DNA of 12,361 nucleotides from Desulfobacterales bacterium. Its GTDB lineage: Bacteria > Desulfobacterota > Syntrophobacteria > B119-G9. The first letter of the stretch is position 1; each line of letters starts with the position of its first letter. The position numbers were made by a program, and so were the translations under genes. Where the stretch lies: the NCBI GenBank assembly GCA_026992215.1, contig JALXAI010000457.1, forward strand, positions 383 to 12,743, given 5' to 3'. The notes under the pieces are model-generated. The model searched no databases. It was not told the DNA's origin and saw only the letters and a list, made by a program, of their open reading frames with translations. Positions 1 through 7,200 of this stretch are shown here, piece by piece.

Positions 1-139
1 CGAACTCCCAGTATCTTTTTTACCTCGGAAACCGCGGCAAAGGAGCTAAGGCCGGGCTTTTTATCTATCACGACGATTCCCGACAGGGAGACCCCGCCCC
101 CGTGGTCTCTCGACTTCGAAAGACCGTGTATCGAATCAA
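1..139 (-). CDS. truB: tRNA pseudouridine(55) synthase TruB, N-terminal fragment
   Basis: TruB converts U55 in the T-loop of most elongator tRNAs to pseudouridine in the cytoplasm. Only the first 46 codons are in the window; the gene runs off the left edge. The visible part contains the TruB N-terminal signature: SGIVVIDKKPGLSSF (about residues 20-34) followed by AAVSEVKKILG, which matches the family pattern G-[IL]-x(3)-DKP-x-G-x-[ST]S. The catalytic Asp motif lies beyond the edge. I chose the TTG at 139-137 because AAAGGAAAGG sits directly before it and no ATG or GTG is available in frame ahead of the conserved block. It begins 8 nt after the nrnA stop, so it is the next operon gene. The order rbfA-nrnA-truB is standard in Desulfobacterota. 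The TTG start is less certain than the identity. Confidence 0.88.
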
Positions 140-147
140 CCTTTCCT

Positions 148-1125
148 TTATTTTCCGTGCAGAAAATCATTAGCTGCCTTAAGCACTTTCTCCTTTACTT
201 CGTCTATGGCCAGACCGTGAAACCTGCAGGCAGCGGCGTTATAATGGCCGCCTCCTCCAAAAAGTCCCGCCAGCTTTGCAACGTTGATTTTGCCAACCGA
301 CCTGAAGCTTACGTTGGTCAAGCCGTTTTCTTCTTCCCTGAAAAAAATGGCTATCTTTATATTGTTTATGGCTCTCGGGAAATTGATAAAGTCTTCGGTA
401 TCCCGCGATGTTGTGCCTGTTTTTTCGAACATCTCCCTGGTTGCCGTGATGTAGGAAATATCTCCCTGCGCCGTGAGCTTCAATGTTCCCAGAACCTTAT
501 GCAACAGTTGAATCCTGTTCACGCTGCACGTATTGTAGATTTTCTGTGCGATCTCAGATGGAGAAGCACCGTTTCTGACAAGAAAAGAAGCAATCTCCAG
601 ACATTTTCCGTTGGTGTTGGAAAACCTGAAAGATCCTGTATCGGTGAAAATCCCCACGTACAGGTTTGTGCACACCGAAGATGTCCACTTTATGCCTGAA
701 GCAATAAAAAGCTGGTAAAGAAGCTCGGATGTACTGCTTGCTTCGGTATCTGCGAGCCGCAGAGCAGTAAAGGGCCTGTTCGTGAGGTGATGATCAATGT
801 TGATAAGCACCGGTATTTTACCTATGCTGTCATTGTTGTTCCCGATTCTGCTCAACTCGCCGCAATCGAGCACTATCCCGACTTCAATTTCACCAATGCC
901 ATCCGGGAGCGAACTGCTGATTCTTGTTGCCCCGGGCAGGGTTTTCTGCCAGGGCAGCAACTCGTCCTGGCAGTAGAGCTCCACTCTTTTGCCTTTCTGT
1001 TCAAGAACCTCACCCATGGCCAGCACGGAACCGACGGCGTCCCCGTCAGGTCTGACATGCGTGGTGACGAGAAAGCTGTCGTGCTCGTCAATTACCTTAG
1101 TGATTTCCTGTACTTTCTCTGTCAT
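148..1125 (-). CDS. nrnA: DHH-family oligoribonuclease / pAp phosphatase NrnA
   Basis: NrnA-type DHH/DHHA1 phosphoesterases degrade 2-5 nt RNAs (nanoRNA) and dephosphorylate 3'-phosphoadenosine-5'-phosphate using Mn2+. The 325-residue length is normal for the family. All metal-binding motifs are present: HVRPDGDAVGS (residues 23-33), the Asp of VLDCGE (D87), the name-giving DHH at 111-113, and D162 in YVGIFTDTGSF. The C-terminal DHHA1 substrate-binding motif GGGGHYNAAA starts at about residue 290. The ATG at 1125 lies inside the 3' end of rbfA, a 29-nt overlap that implies translational coupling; the ribosome-binding site there (GATAGAG) is weak. Its place between rbfA and truB is the usual one in Desulfobacterota and many Firmicutes. 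Whether it favours nanoRNA, pAp or a cyclic dinucleotide product cannot be told from sequence. Confidence 0.93.
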   Translation of the reverse strand: MTEKVQEITKVIDEHDSFLVTTHVRPDGDAVGSVLAMGEVLEQKGKRVELYCQDELLPWQKTLPGATRISSSLPDGIGEIEVGIVLDCGELSRIGNNNDSIGKIPVLINIDHHLTNRPFTALRLADTEASSTSELLYQLFIASGIKWTSSVCTNLYVGIFTDTGSFRFSNTNGKCLEIASFLVRNGASPSEIAQKIYNTCSVNRIQLLHKVLGTLKLTAQGDISYITATREMFEKTGTTSRDTEDFINFPRAINNIKIAIFFREEENGLTNVSFRSVGKINVAKLAGLFGGGGHYNAAACRFHGLAIDEVKEKVLKAANDFLHGK

Positions 1126-1465
1126 GCTCTATCTTTTTCAGCAAGCGCTCAATATGAGCAGCATATTCGAGAGTATCGTCCCAGAGAAACTGGATTTTTG
1201 GCAGGTATCTCAGCCTCAACCTTCTTCCCAGTTCCTTTTTAATAAACCCATGTGCACTGGCCAGGCCAATTTCCACCGATTCCCTGGCTGGCCCGCCGGT
1301 GAGAACATTGTAATAAACCCGGGCGTGCCGCAAATCATTACTCACCTTGACCTGGGTAATGGTTACCGAATGAAGCCTCGGGTCTTTTATTCTTCTTATC
1401 AACAGCTCGGATATTTCCCTTTGTAGCAGATCGCCGACGCGATCTGCACGCTTATACTCAAACAT
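1097..1465 (-). CDS. rbfA: 30S ribosome-binding factor RbfA
   Basis: RbfA is a small KH-fold protein that binds pre-30S particles near the 16S rRNA 5' helix and central pseudoknot, and is needed for late 16S maturation and growth in the cold. The 122-residue product is the usual size. It carries the family hallmarks: RADRVGDLLQREISELL at the N-terminus (about residues 6-22), DPRLHSVTITQVKVSNDL (28-45), the ARVYYNVL strand (about 48-55), and the C-terminal run of basic RLRLRYLPKIQF followed by an acidic D(D/T) turn and a final helix. The ATG at 1465 follows the ylxP stop by 27 nt, with an AGGGTG-type ribosome-binding site just upstream. Its last codons overlap the nrnA start. RimP, RbfA and IF2 all act on the 30S subunit, which fits their sharing an operon. 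Confidence 0.95.
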   Translation of the reverse strand: MFEYKRADRVGDLLQREISELLIRRIKDPRLHSVTITQVKVSNDLRHARVYYNVLTGGPARESVEIGLASAHGFIKKELGRRLRLRYLPKIQFLWDDTLEYAAHIERLLKKIEHDRESTGNH

Positions 1466-1492
1466 GTTACACCCTGCCTTCGTTGTTCCGGA

Positions 1493-1825
1493 TCATAGCG
1501 CGATGAGGTCTATTTCATCTTCCACCAGTTCCGCTACGTTCATCGACTCTACAAAATTAATTGCCTTGTCCAGTACCGCATTGATCATTCTGCTGTCGTT
1601 GCCGACTACCGCCATGGCAAAGACTGCCCTCTGCAGCCTGTCCTGTGCGCCTATTTCCGCCACGGATATCCGGAACTTGTGTCGAACCTTTTCTATAACG
1701 CTCCTGACGACCTTTCTTTTCCCTTTCAGGGACGTGTTACCGGGAAGCCGTAAAGTTAACCTGGCGATTCCCACTGTCATCGTAGCGTTATCCAGGCGAC
1801 CCGGTGAATAATCGTCAAAATTCAT
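1493..1825 (-). CDS. YlxP/DUF503 family small protein
   Basis: This is a DUF503 (YlxP-like) protein; the family has a ferredoxin-like fold and no settled function, although B. subtilis YlxP has been linked to ribosome assembly. The core starts at residue 16 with MTVGIARLTLRLPG, followed by the diagnostic SLKGKRKVVRSVIEKVRHKF and then SVAEIGAQDRLQRAVFAMAV. The protein ends in VEDEIDLIAL. The full reading frame has 110 codons; family members are normally about 92-97 residues, so the ATG at 1780 (giving 95 residues) is a serious alternative. I report the upstream ATG at 1825 because it lies only 7 nt past the infB stop and would be well placed for re-initiation; neither start has a strong ribosome-binding site. 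The position between infB and rbfA is the typical one, which supports the family call and a ribosome-related role by association only. Confidence 0.85.
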   Translation of the reverse strand: MNFDDYSPGRLDNATMTVGIARLTLRLPGNTSLKGKRKVVRSVIEKVRHKFRISVAEIGAQDRLQRAVFAMAVVGNDSRMINAVLDKAINFVESMNVAELVEDEIDLIAL

Positions 1826-1832
1826 GGTGCTC

Positions 1833-4781
1833 TTACTGCTCGTTTTCCGTCTTTTCTCTATCCAAAGAAGGCCTTATTTCTTCGAGCACATAGGCCTCCA
1901 GAACGTCGTTTACCTTGATGTCGTTGAAGTTCTCTATGCCAATGCCGCACTCGTAGCCGGCCTTGACCTCTTTTACGTCGTCCTTGAAACGCTTAAGAGA
2001 AGCTATTTTGCCCTGGTAAACCACCACGCCGTCTCTCACAACGTGAACGTTGCTTCCGCGTTCAATCCTTCCGTCTACCACGTAACAGCCTGCCACCGTT
2101 CCAACTTTCGGTATATTGAATGTTTGCCGTACTTCTGCTCTGCCAGTGACGACTTCTTTATACTCGGGTTCGAGCATGCCTTCGAGGGCGTCCTTTACGT
2201 CGGCTATAAGCTGGTAGATAACATCATAGAAACGTATGTCCACCTGTTCTCTTTCGGCCATCTCGAGAACTTTCATATCTGCCCTGACGTTGAACCCGAT
2301 AATAATTGCCCTGGATGCGGAAGCCAGCATAACATCAGTTTCCGAGATGCCTCCGGTGGCACTGTGAATGATGTTAACCCTTATTTCGTCGGTTCCAAGC
2401 TTCCTTAAAGAATCAGATATGGCTTCAAGGGTGCCCTGGACATCTGTTTTCAAGATTATGTTAAGTTCTTTGATCTCGCCTTCTCTTATGCGTTCGTAGA
2501 GCTTCTCAAGAGTAACCTTCGTGCTCCGGGACAGTTCCGCTTCGCGTTGTTTTCGAAGCCTGTGTTCGGCGATCATTTTTGCCTGTTTTTCGTTAGATAC
2601 CACAGCAAAGTCATCTCCTGCCGTCGGAACTCCCGAGATCCCCTGTATTTCTACCGGCATAGAGGGCGTAGCCTTGAGTATTCTTTGCCTGTTACTGTCA
2701 AACAGTGCCCTTACTTTCCCGTGATGAACGCCACACACGAAAAAGTCACCGATCTTAAGGGTACCTTCCTGTACCAGGACCGTGGCTACAGGTCCGCGGC
2801 CTCTATCAAGCTTGGCTTCTATGATACGCCCCTTGGCGGGTTTATTCGGGTTGGCCTTGAGTTCGAGTATTTCCGCCTGGAGCACTATCATCTCGAGCAG
2901 CTCGTCTATACCAATCTTCTTTTTCGCCGAAACCTCCACCATGGTCGTGTCTCCACCCCATTCCTCGGGGATCAACCCATGTTCTGCAAGTTCTCTTTTA
3001 ACCCTTTCCGGGTTGGCATTCGGCTTGTCAATCTTGTTTATCGCCACCAGGATAGGTATATCTGCTGCCCGGGCATGATTTATTGCCTCCACGGTTTGTT
3101 GCATAACCCCGTCATCGGCCGCGACCACGAGGACGACAATATCTGTTACCTGAGCTCCTCGGGCCCGCATGGATGTAAACGCTTCGTGACCCGGTGTGTC
3201 CAGAAAGGTAACTTCACCACCGTCGACTTTGACCTGGTATGCTCCGATATGCTGGGTAATTCCGCCTGCTTCACGTTGGGTGACATTACTTTCCCTGATT
3301 ACATCAAGAAGGGAGGTTTTTCCGTGGTCCACGTGACCCATTATCGTAATGACCGGAGGTCTTGGTCTGAGATCTTCTTCCTTGTCGGGTTCGGATTTTA
3401 AAATGTCCTCTTCTTCAAACGAAGCTTTCTCAGTTTCAAACCCGAACTCTTCGGCAACAAGAGATGCAGTGTCAAAATCTATAGACTGGTTCATTGTAAC
3501 CATCAAACCCAGTTCCATCAGTTTCTTTATTACCTCCGATGCTGCGACTCCCATTCGTTTTGCGAGGTTAGCCACCGTTATGGCTTCGTCTATTTTCAGA
3601 CGCCTTTTGATGGCTTTCGGTATGGTAATTTCAGGCTTCTGGTAGTCTTTTTCAGTGCGGGTTCTTCTGGCTCCCTTCTTAGATTTAAGAATTCGTTGAC
3701 TCTTTAATTCGGCCTCGCTGTATAGATCTTCCTTGGAAACCACTTTCTTGCGTTCCGGGCGCCCAGGCTTCGCCTCCGGTATGGCAAAGGGCTCTATCTT
3801 AACCCCTTTCTTCTTTCTTTGCGGAGTAACTTTCCTGTCCGGAACCTGGGGTTTCGGTTTCCTTGTTACCCTTGCCTTCCTGGCCTGTTCCAGATCAATC
3901 GGCGCCTTCTTTTTTGCCACCTCTTTTGGTTTTTCCTTTTTAACCGGCTCAACAGGTTTTTCTGGAAGGGAGATAATTTTAGCAGCTTCTTCTTTCTTCT
4001 CCTTTTTCGCTTTCTTGACAGGTTTTGTCTCGGGTTTGTCGGCTTCCTCAGCCTCTTTCTTTGCAATGCTCTCCCGGGTCTCCGGCACTTTTTCAGCCTT
4101 TGCCCCGTCTTCCGGTTCTATTTTCACCTGCTCGACGGCCTTTGTTTCGTCTCCTTTTTCTTCTGCTGTTTTTCCGGTTTTCTTCAGGAGTTTTTTCTCT
4201 TTTTCTTCCGCTGCTTTTTCTTCAGTGACTGTTTCGGTAACTTTTCTTTCGGGGGCTTCCGCTTCAGTTTTCCGAGGTTCTACTTTTTCGGCTTCAACTT
4301 TTTCTTTCTCTTCGGTTTCAGGGGGGGCAATCACTCTTGCCTTTTCTACAACCTCGGCTTCCGGTTTCTTTTCAACCTCTTCCTCCACCCGTGGCTTCTC
4401 GGGCTCCGGGGCCATTTCTACGGGCTTTTTCTCTTTTTCTTCTTCAACCGCCCCGGTTGCCTCGGGTTTCGCTTCCGCTTCGGGCTTGATTTCTTCCTTT
4501 GTTTTCTCAGCCTCGGCTGCTTCAAGAGCTTTCTCCCCTTCGGGCTTTTCTTCTCGAACCTTTATCCTGCGGCGCCTTATTACGCGTCTGCCTATTCGTT
4601 TTTCTTCGATAATAGTATCCGATCCGTTTTCGTACATGGATCGAAGTCTCCCCACGTCCTCATCTTCCAGGGTACTCATGTGGTTTTTGACAGAGATGCC
4701 CAGCGAAGCGACCTTATCTATTAACTCTTTCGACGTAATATTCAATTCTTTTGCTAATTCGTGTATACGTGTTTTTGCCAT
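1833..4781 (-). CDS. infB: Translation initiation factor IF-2
   Basis: IF2 is the GTPase that brings initiator fMet-tRNA to the 30S P site and promotes 50S joining. The product has 982 residues. Order: an IF2_N domain (residues 1-52), the basic RRVIRRRRIKVR motif (about 65-76), a long Lys/Glu/Ala/Pro linker (about 78-375), a second IF2_N module (about 394-447), and the G domain with G1 GHVDHGKT (482-489), GGIT (506-509), DTPGHE (528-533), NKID (582-585) and SAK (618-620). The beta-barrel and C-terminal fMet-tRNA-binding domains follow, ending in EEIRPSLDREKTENEQ. The ATG at 4781 was chosen over the adjoining TTG at 4784 because AGGGGG lies 7 nt upstream and MAKTRIHELAKELN is the family start. 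A 140-nt gap separates it from ylxR. The linker makes the coding strand strikingly purine-rich between about 3890 and 4560. Confidence 0.97.
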   Translation of the reverse strand: MAKTRIHELAKELNITSKELIDKVASLGISVKNHMSTLEDEDVGRLRSMYENGSDTIIEEKRIGRRVIRRRRIKVREEKPEGEKALEAAEAEKTKEEIKPEAEAKPEATGAVEEEKEKKPVEMAPEPEKPRVEEEVEKKPEAEVVEKARVIAPPETEEKEKVEAEKVEPRKTEAEAPERKVTETVTEEKAAEEKEKKLLKKTGKTAEEKGDETKAVEQVKIEPEDGAKAEKVPETRESIAKKEAEEADKPETKPVKKAKKEKKEEAAKIISLPEKPVEPVKKEKPKEVAKKKAPIDLEQARKARVTRKPKPQVPDRKVTPQRKKKGVKIEPFAIPEAKPGRPERKKVVSKEDLYSEAELKSQRILKSKKGARRTRTEKDYQKPEITIPKAIKRRLKIDEAITVANLAKRMGVAASEVIKKLMELGLMVTMNQSIDFDTASLVAEEFGFETEKASFEEEDILKSEPDKEEDLRPRPPVITIMGHVDHGKTSLLDVIRESNVTQREAGGITQHIGAYQVKVDGGEVTFLDTPGHEAFTSMRARGAQVTDIVVLVVAADDGVMQQTVEAINHARAADIPILVAINKIDKPNANPERVKRELAEHGLIPEEWGGDTTMVEVSAKKKIGIDELLEMIVLQAEILELKANPNKPAKGRIIEAKLDRGRGPVATVLVQEGTLKIGDFFVCGVHHGKVRALFDSNRQRILKATPSMPVEIQGISGVPTAGDDFAVVSNEKQAKMIAEHRLRKQREAELSRSTKVTLEKLYERIREGEIKELNIILKTDVQGTLEAISDSLRKLGTDEIRVNIIHSATGGISETDVMLASASRAIIIGFNVRADMKVLEMAEREQVDIRFYDVIYQLIADVKDALEGMLEPEYKEVVTGRAEVRQTFNIPKVGTVAGCYVVDGRIERGSNVHVVRDGVVVYQGKIASLKRFKDDVKEVKAGYECGIGIENFNDIKVNDVLEAYVLEEIRPSLDREKTENEQ

Positions 4782-4839
4782 CAACTTGCCCCCTGTTTCT
4801 TGTTGCCTCTTTCAGTACATAAACTAATCCTTGATATTC

Positions 4840-4905
4840 ATCATCGCACTCCTAACATTTTGATTTTGTTGTATGTACTCAAATTAAGATTCATATAATC
4901 AAAAC
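4840..4905 (-). other. infB 5' leader with inverted repeat and six-codon ORF
   Basis: The 140-nt gap between ylxR and infB is much longer than other gaps in this operon and is AT-rich. It contains an 8-bp perfect inverted repeat (TTTTGATT at 4858-4865, AATCAAAA at 4897-4904). Reading leftward, a good ribosome-binding site (TTAGGAGTGCG) then stands before a tiny ORF, ATG ATG AAT ATC AAG GAT TAG, at about 4843-4823, well ahead of infB. I see no convincing sigma-70 promoter here. It may be a translated leader or only a chance ribosome-binding site; both readings are inference. Confidence 0.25.
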
Positions 4906-4921
4906 TTTTTCGATAACTTTC

Positions 4922-5191
4922 TCAAAGTTCTCCTATCATGTTCTCAATAAGATTTTCCCCCATCTTCACGTCCGTTTTTCTAAAAGCACCGGACAGGCCT
5001 TTAAATATCCTCAACCCGGAAACACACTGTTTATCCTTGCACACGTAGGCTCCTCTACCGGGTAACCTGTATGAAATATCACAGACCACCTCGTTGTTTA
5101 CGGTGGCAAGCCTGAATAGTTCTTTTTTGGGCCTTCTCCTTTTGCATACCAAGCATGTTCTTTCTGGTACGTGTTTTGTGCTGCTTTTCAT
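4922..5191 (-). CDS. ylxR: YlxR (DUF448) RNA-binding protein
   Basis: YlxR proteins are small, basic, nucleic-acid-binding proteins encoded between nusA and infB. In B. subtilis YlxR is reported to act as a nucleoid-associated regulator, and in some species it binds the RNase P RNA subunit. The 89-residue product has the family signature: RTCLVCKRRRPKKELFRLA (residues 11-29), then the GRGAYVC motif (45-51) and a further Cys in CVSGL. The paired Cys residues and Arg/Lys clusters are the conserved core. The ATG at 5191 starts 9 nt after the nusA stop, so the two are probably co-translated. YlxQ (L7Ae-like), which often follows in Firmicutes, is absent. What the protein does in this organism is not shown by the sequence. 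Confidence 0.9.
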   Translation of the reverse strand: MKSSTKHVPERTCLVCKRRRPKKELFRLATVNNEVVCDISYRLPGRGAYVCKDKQCVSGLRIFKGLSGAFRKTDVKMGENLIENMIGEL

Positions 5192-5200
5192 GAAACAGCC

Positions 5201-6541
5201 TCAAGCATCCACGTGTTTTCCATTTTCGGACTCTCGCTGTTTGGGCTGTTCCGGCAACGATTCTTCTGCCAGGTTCTCTGCTTCTTTTTCTTCCGATTTT
5301 TCCTCTGCTTCGAGGACTTCTTTCGCCCGTTCGATGATTGTACGAGCTTCCTCTTCTTCAAGGCCATCTACCATTGCTTTCAGTTCATCCACTTCCATGT
5401 TGGCCAGGTCTTTCACCGAAGTAACCCCTGACATAAAGATCTTATCCAGCACGGTACTTCGTGATCCCAGAACTTGCTGTAATTGTTTGTAATCTTCCCT
5501 CTGGGATTGTTGATAAGTGCTTTCGCCCTTGACATCAATTTTCCAACCCGTGAGTTTTGAAGCAAGTCTGACGTTCTGTCCCCTCTTTCCAATGGCCAGG
5601 GATAGTTGGTCATCAGGCACTATGACTTCCATAGCCTTGTTCATTTGATCTATGATCACCTTGGATATGATCGCGGGAGCCAGTGCGTTGCAAACAAACT
5701 TGGCCGGATCAGCGTTCCATTCGATGATATCTATTTTTTCGCCTCGAAGCTCCTGGACAACGCTCTGAACCCTGGAGCCTTTCATGCCCACGCATGCACC
5801 CACGGGATCTATGTCCGGATCCCTGGATGAGACGGCAATTTTTGCCCTGTTTCCCGGTTCCCTTGAAGCGCTTTTTATCGTCACGATCCCTTCAGGGATT
5901 TCCGGGACCTCGGTCTTGAAAAGTTCGATCAGGAAGTTTGGATGAGTCCTTGAAAGAATGATCTGCGGTCCCTTGCTCTCCTTTTTAACATCCAGGATGT
6001 ACGCTCGGATTCTATCTCCCGGCCTGTATACTTCCCTCGGAACCTGCTCCCTGGGAGGCAACAACGCTTCCGCCCTTCCCAGGTTCACCAGGATTCCCGT
6101 TTTATCAACCCGCTGCACTATACCGTTGACAATCTCTCCTTTCCTGTCGTGAAACTCCTCGTAGATTGCTTCCCGTTCGGCATCCTTCATTTTCTGGATG
6201 ATTATTTGCTTGGCCACCTGGGCGGCAATCCTGCCGAAAATGTTTGTATCTATTTTTATTCCAAGGCTGTCATTCAGCTCACATTCAGGATCAAGTTTTC
6301 GCGCTTCCTCGAGAGATATCTCCGTTTCGGGGTTCCGTACTTTTTTGACGACTTCCTTAAATTGAAAGGCTTCGATTTCCCCGTATTCTTCGTTGAAAGC
6401 CACTTCGAGATCGAGGTTCTTTCCAAACTTTTTCTTCGCTGCCGACCGTATGGCGTCTTCAAGAGTTGATATCAACAGATTACGATCAATGCCCTTGTCT
6501 CTGCTTACCTGATCAATTAAGCGTTTCAGTTCACTAATCAT
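5201..6541 (-). CDS. nusA: Transcription termination/antitermination factor NusA
   Basis: NusA binds RNA polymerase near the RNA exit channel, stimulates pausing and hairpin-dependent termination, and helps in antitermination complexes. The 446-residue product has the standard order: RNAP-binding N-terminal domain (about 1-125, with KGIDRNLLISTLEDAI), S1 domain (about 130-200, KGEIVNGIVQRVDKTGILVNLG), KH1 (about 205-275, ending in the VGACVGMKGSRVQ loop), and KH2 (about 280-345, with LAIGKRGQNVRLA). A single helix-hairpin-helix-type segment follows (about 365-410, SGVTSVKDLANMEVDEL), then an acidic tail rich in Glu. The duplicated acidic repeats of gammaproteobacterial NusA are missing, as is normal outside that group. 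The ATG at 6541 follows rimP by 25 nt with AGGAG about 10 nt upstream and AAGG directly before the ATG. It may control its own operon through the hairpin upstream of rimP. Confidence 0.97.
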   Translation of the reverse strand: MISELKRLIDQVSRDKGIDRNLLISTLEDAIRSAAKKKFGKNLDLEVAFNEEYGEIEAFQFKEVVKKVRNPETEISLEEARKLDPECELNDSLGIKIDTNIFGRIAAQVAKQIIIQKMKDAEREAIYEEFHDRKGEIVNGIVQRVDKTGILVNLGRAEALLPPREQVPREVYRPGDRIRAYILDVKKESKGPQIILSRTHPNFLIELFKTEVPEIPEGIVTIKSASREPGNRAKIAVSSRDPDIDPVGACVGMKGSRVQSVVQELRGEKIDIIEWNADPAKFVCNALAPAIISKVIIDQMNKAMEVIVPDDQLSLAIGKRGQNVRLASKLTGWKIDVKGESTYQQSQREDYKQLQQVLGSRSTVLDKIFMSGVTSVKDLANMEVDELKAMVDGLEEEEARTIIERAKEVLEAEEKSEEKEAENLAEESLPEQPKQRESENGKHVDA

Positions 6542-6566
6542 CCTTATGAAGTCTCCTGCTTTTTAT

Positions 6567-7046
6567 TTATGGCTCAACGTGAGCTATTAAATTGGCCTTG
6601 TATACGTTATCGAGGCTTATTTCGTGTGTGGTTTCATCACTGCACCTTATAACTATCGTGTTATCAGAAAAGCTTACCAGGTACCCCCGGAAGTTTCGCC
6701 TGTTGCCGCATGGTTCTTTTGTTTTTATCTTTACTTCCCGGCCAACATACCGCTCAAAATCCTTCTGCCTCCTTATTGGCCTGTTCAGACCGGGCGAGGT
6801 TACCTCGAGCACATATGCGTTGGGAATGAAATCTTCCACGTCCAGCAGGTCGCTCACCTGCCTGCTAAGCCTGGTGCAATCGGCGATGGATATGCCTCTT
6901 TCCTGGTCTATGTACAAGCGCAGTGTCCAACCTCTGGCCTCGCGCTGGTATTCCACCTCTATTAATTCCATGCACTCGGCCTCTGCGATGGGTTCAACCA
7001 GATCCCATACCAGCTTAATTATTTTTTCCCGACTTTCGTCTTCCAT
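6567..7046 (-). CDS. rimP: Ribosome maturation factor RimP
   Basis: RimP binds the free 30S subunit and speeds assembly of the S12/S9/S19 neighbourhood during 16S maturation. The 159-residue product has the N-terminal alpha/beta domain (VEPIAEAECMELIEVEYQ, about residues 17-34) and the hallmark EVTSPGLNRPI (about 81-91), followed by FERYVGREVKIKT leading into the C-terminal SH3-like barrel (GYLVSFSDNTIVIRC). It is the first gene of the operon. The ribosome-binding site before ATG 7046 is weak (GAAG, 3 nt away), which could make expression sensitive to leader structure. The upstream 75 nt hold a TATAAT box, an intrinsic terminator and a 16-bp palindrome, described separately. In E. coli the same gene follows a tRNA gene (metY); here the tRNA upstream is Gly and has its own candidate terminator. 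Confidence 0.95.
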   Translation of the reverse strand: MEDESREKIIKLVWDLVEPIAEAECMELIEVEYQREARGWTLRLYIDQERGISIADCTRLSRQVSDLLDVEDFIPNAYVLEVTSPGLNRPIRRQKDFERYVGREVKIKTKEPCGNRRNFRGYLVSFSDNTIVIRCSDETTHEISLDNVYKANLIAHVEP

Positions 7047-7068
7047 GTCTTCAGGCCCGGTTCTTCGG

Positions 7069-7084
7069 TTTACCGATCGGTAAA
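7069..7084. promoter_or_regulatory. 16-bp perfect palindrome before rimP
   Basis: TTTACCGATCGGTAAA is a perfect 16-bp palindrome. It lies directly after the leader terminator (sharing the last T-tract bases) and 22 bp before the rimP ATG. As DNA it looks like a repressor operator; as RNA it could fold as a 6-bp stem with a GAUC loop and compete with the terminator U-tract or hide nearby translation signals. No regulator is identified. Confidence 0.45.
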
Positions 7085-7108
7085 AAAAAAGTGAGCTTTC
7101 AGCCCACT
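7082..7108 (-). terminator. Intrinsic terminator in the rimP operon leader
   Basis: Reading leftward, an 8-bp stem (AGTGGGCT with AGCTCACT, one G-U pair) closes a GAA loop and is followed by nine T residues. This is a strong Rho-independent terminator shape. It sits between a perfect TATAAT box (7130-7125) and the rimP start codon, so any transcript from that box meets it within about 35 nt. It could also stop read-through from the tRNA gene. Similar hairpins ahead of rimP-nusA operons are known in other bacteria, and I read this one as an attenuator. Confidence 0.8.
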
Positions 7109-7124
7109 TCTTTTAGTAGACGCG

Positions 7125-7153
7125 ATTATAATGTTTACTAGCGTAATTATGGC
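7125..7153 (-). promoter_or_regulatory. Candidate promoter of the rimP operon
   Basis: A perfect -10 box TATAAT reads leftward at 7130-7125. The hexamer 17 bp upstream is GCCATA (7153-7148), which is not a good -35. The predicted start is near 7118, giving a leader of about 72 nt that begins almost at the terminator hairpin. A strong -10 with a poor -35 under a dyad (7143-7169) is the layout of an activator-dependent promoter, but this is inference. Confidence 0.5.
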
Positions 7154-7169
7154 TTATAGTAATAATTAC
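7143..7169. promoter_or_regulatory. AT-rich dyad over the -35 zone of the rimP promoter
   Basis: GTAATTAT (7143-7150) and ATAATTAC (7162-7169) form a perfect 8-bp inverted repeat with an 11-nt spacer. Its centre is about 38 bp upstream of the start predicted from the TATAAT box. That is a typical place for an activator or repressor site. No protein is assigned. Confidence 0.35.
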
Positions 7170-7200
7170 AACCAGGCAATCCACTAATCGAAGTAGGCTG

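Noticed and set aside
787..1242. Plus-strand frame opposite nrnA and rbfA
   Set aside because: It is a shadow of two well-supported minus-strand genes.
2547..3401. Plus-strand 284-codon frame opposite the IF2 G domain
   Set aside because: It is antisense to highly conserved infB motifs, with no recognisable protein features.
3733..4827. Plus-strand 364-codon open frame rich in Ser and Phe, opposite infB
   Set aside because: It mirrors the Lys/Glu-rich IF2 linker: purine-rich codons read in reverse give Phe/Ser/Leu. There is no domain and the infB frame is unmistakable.
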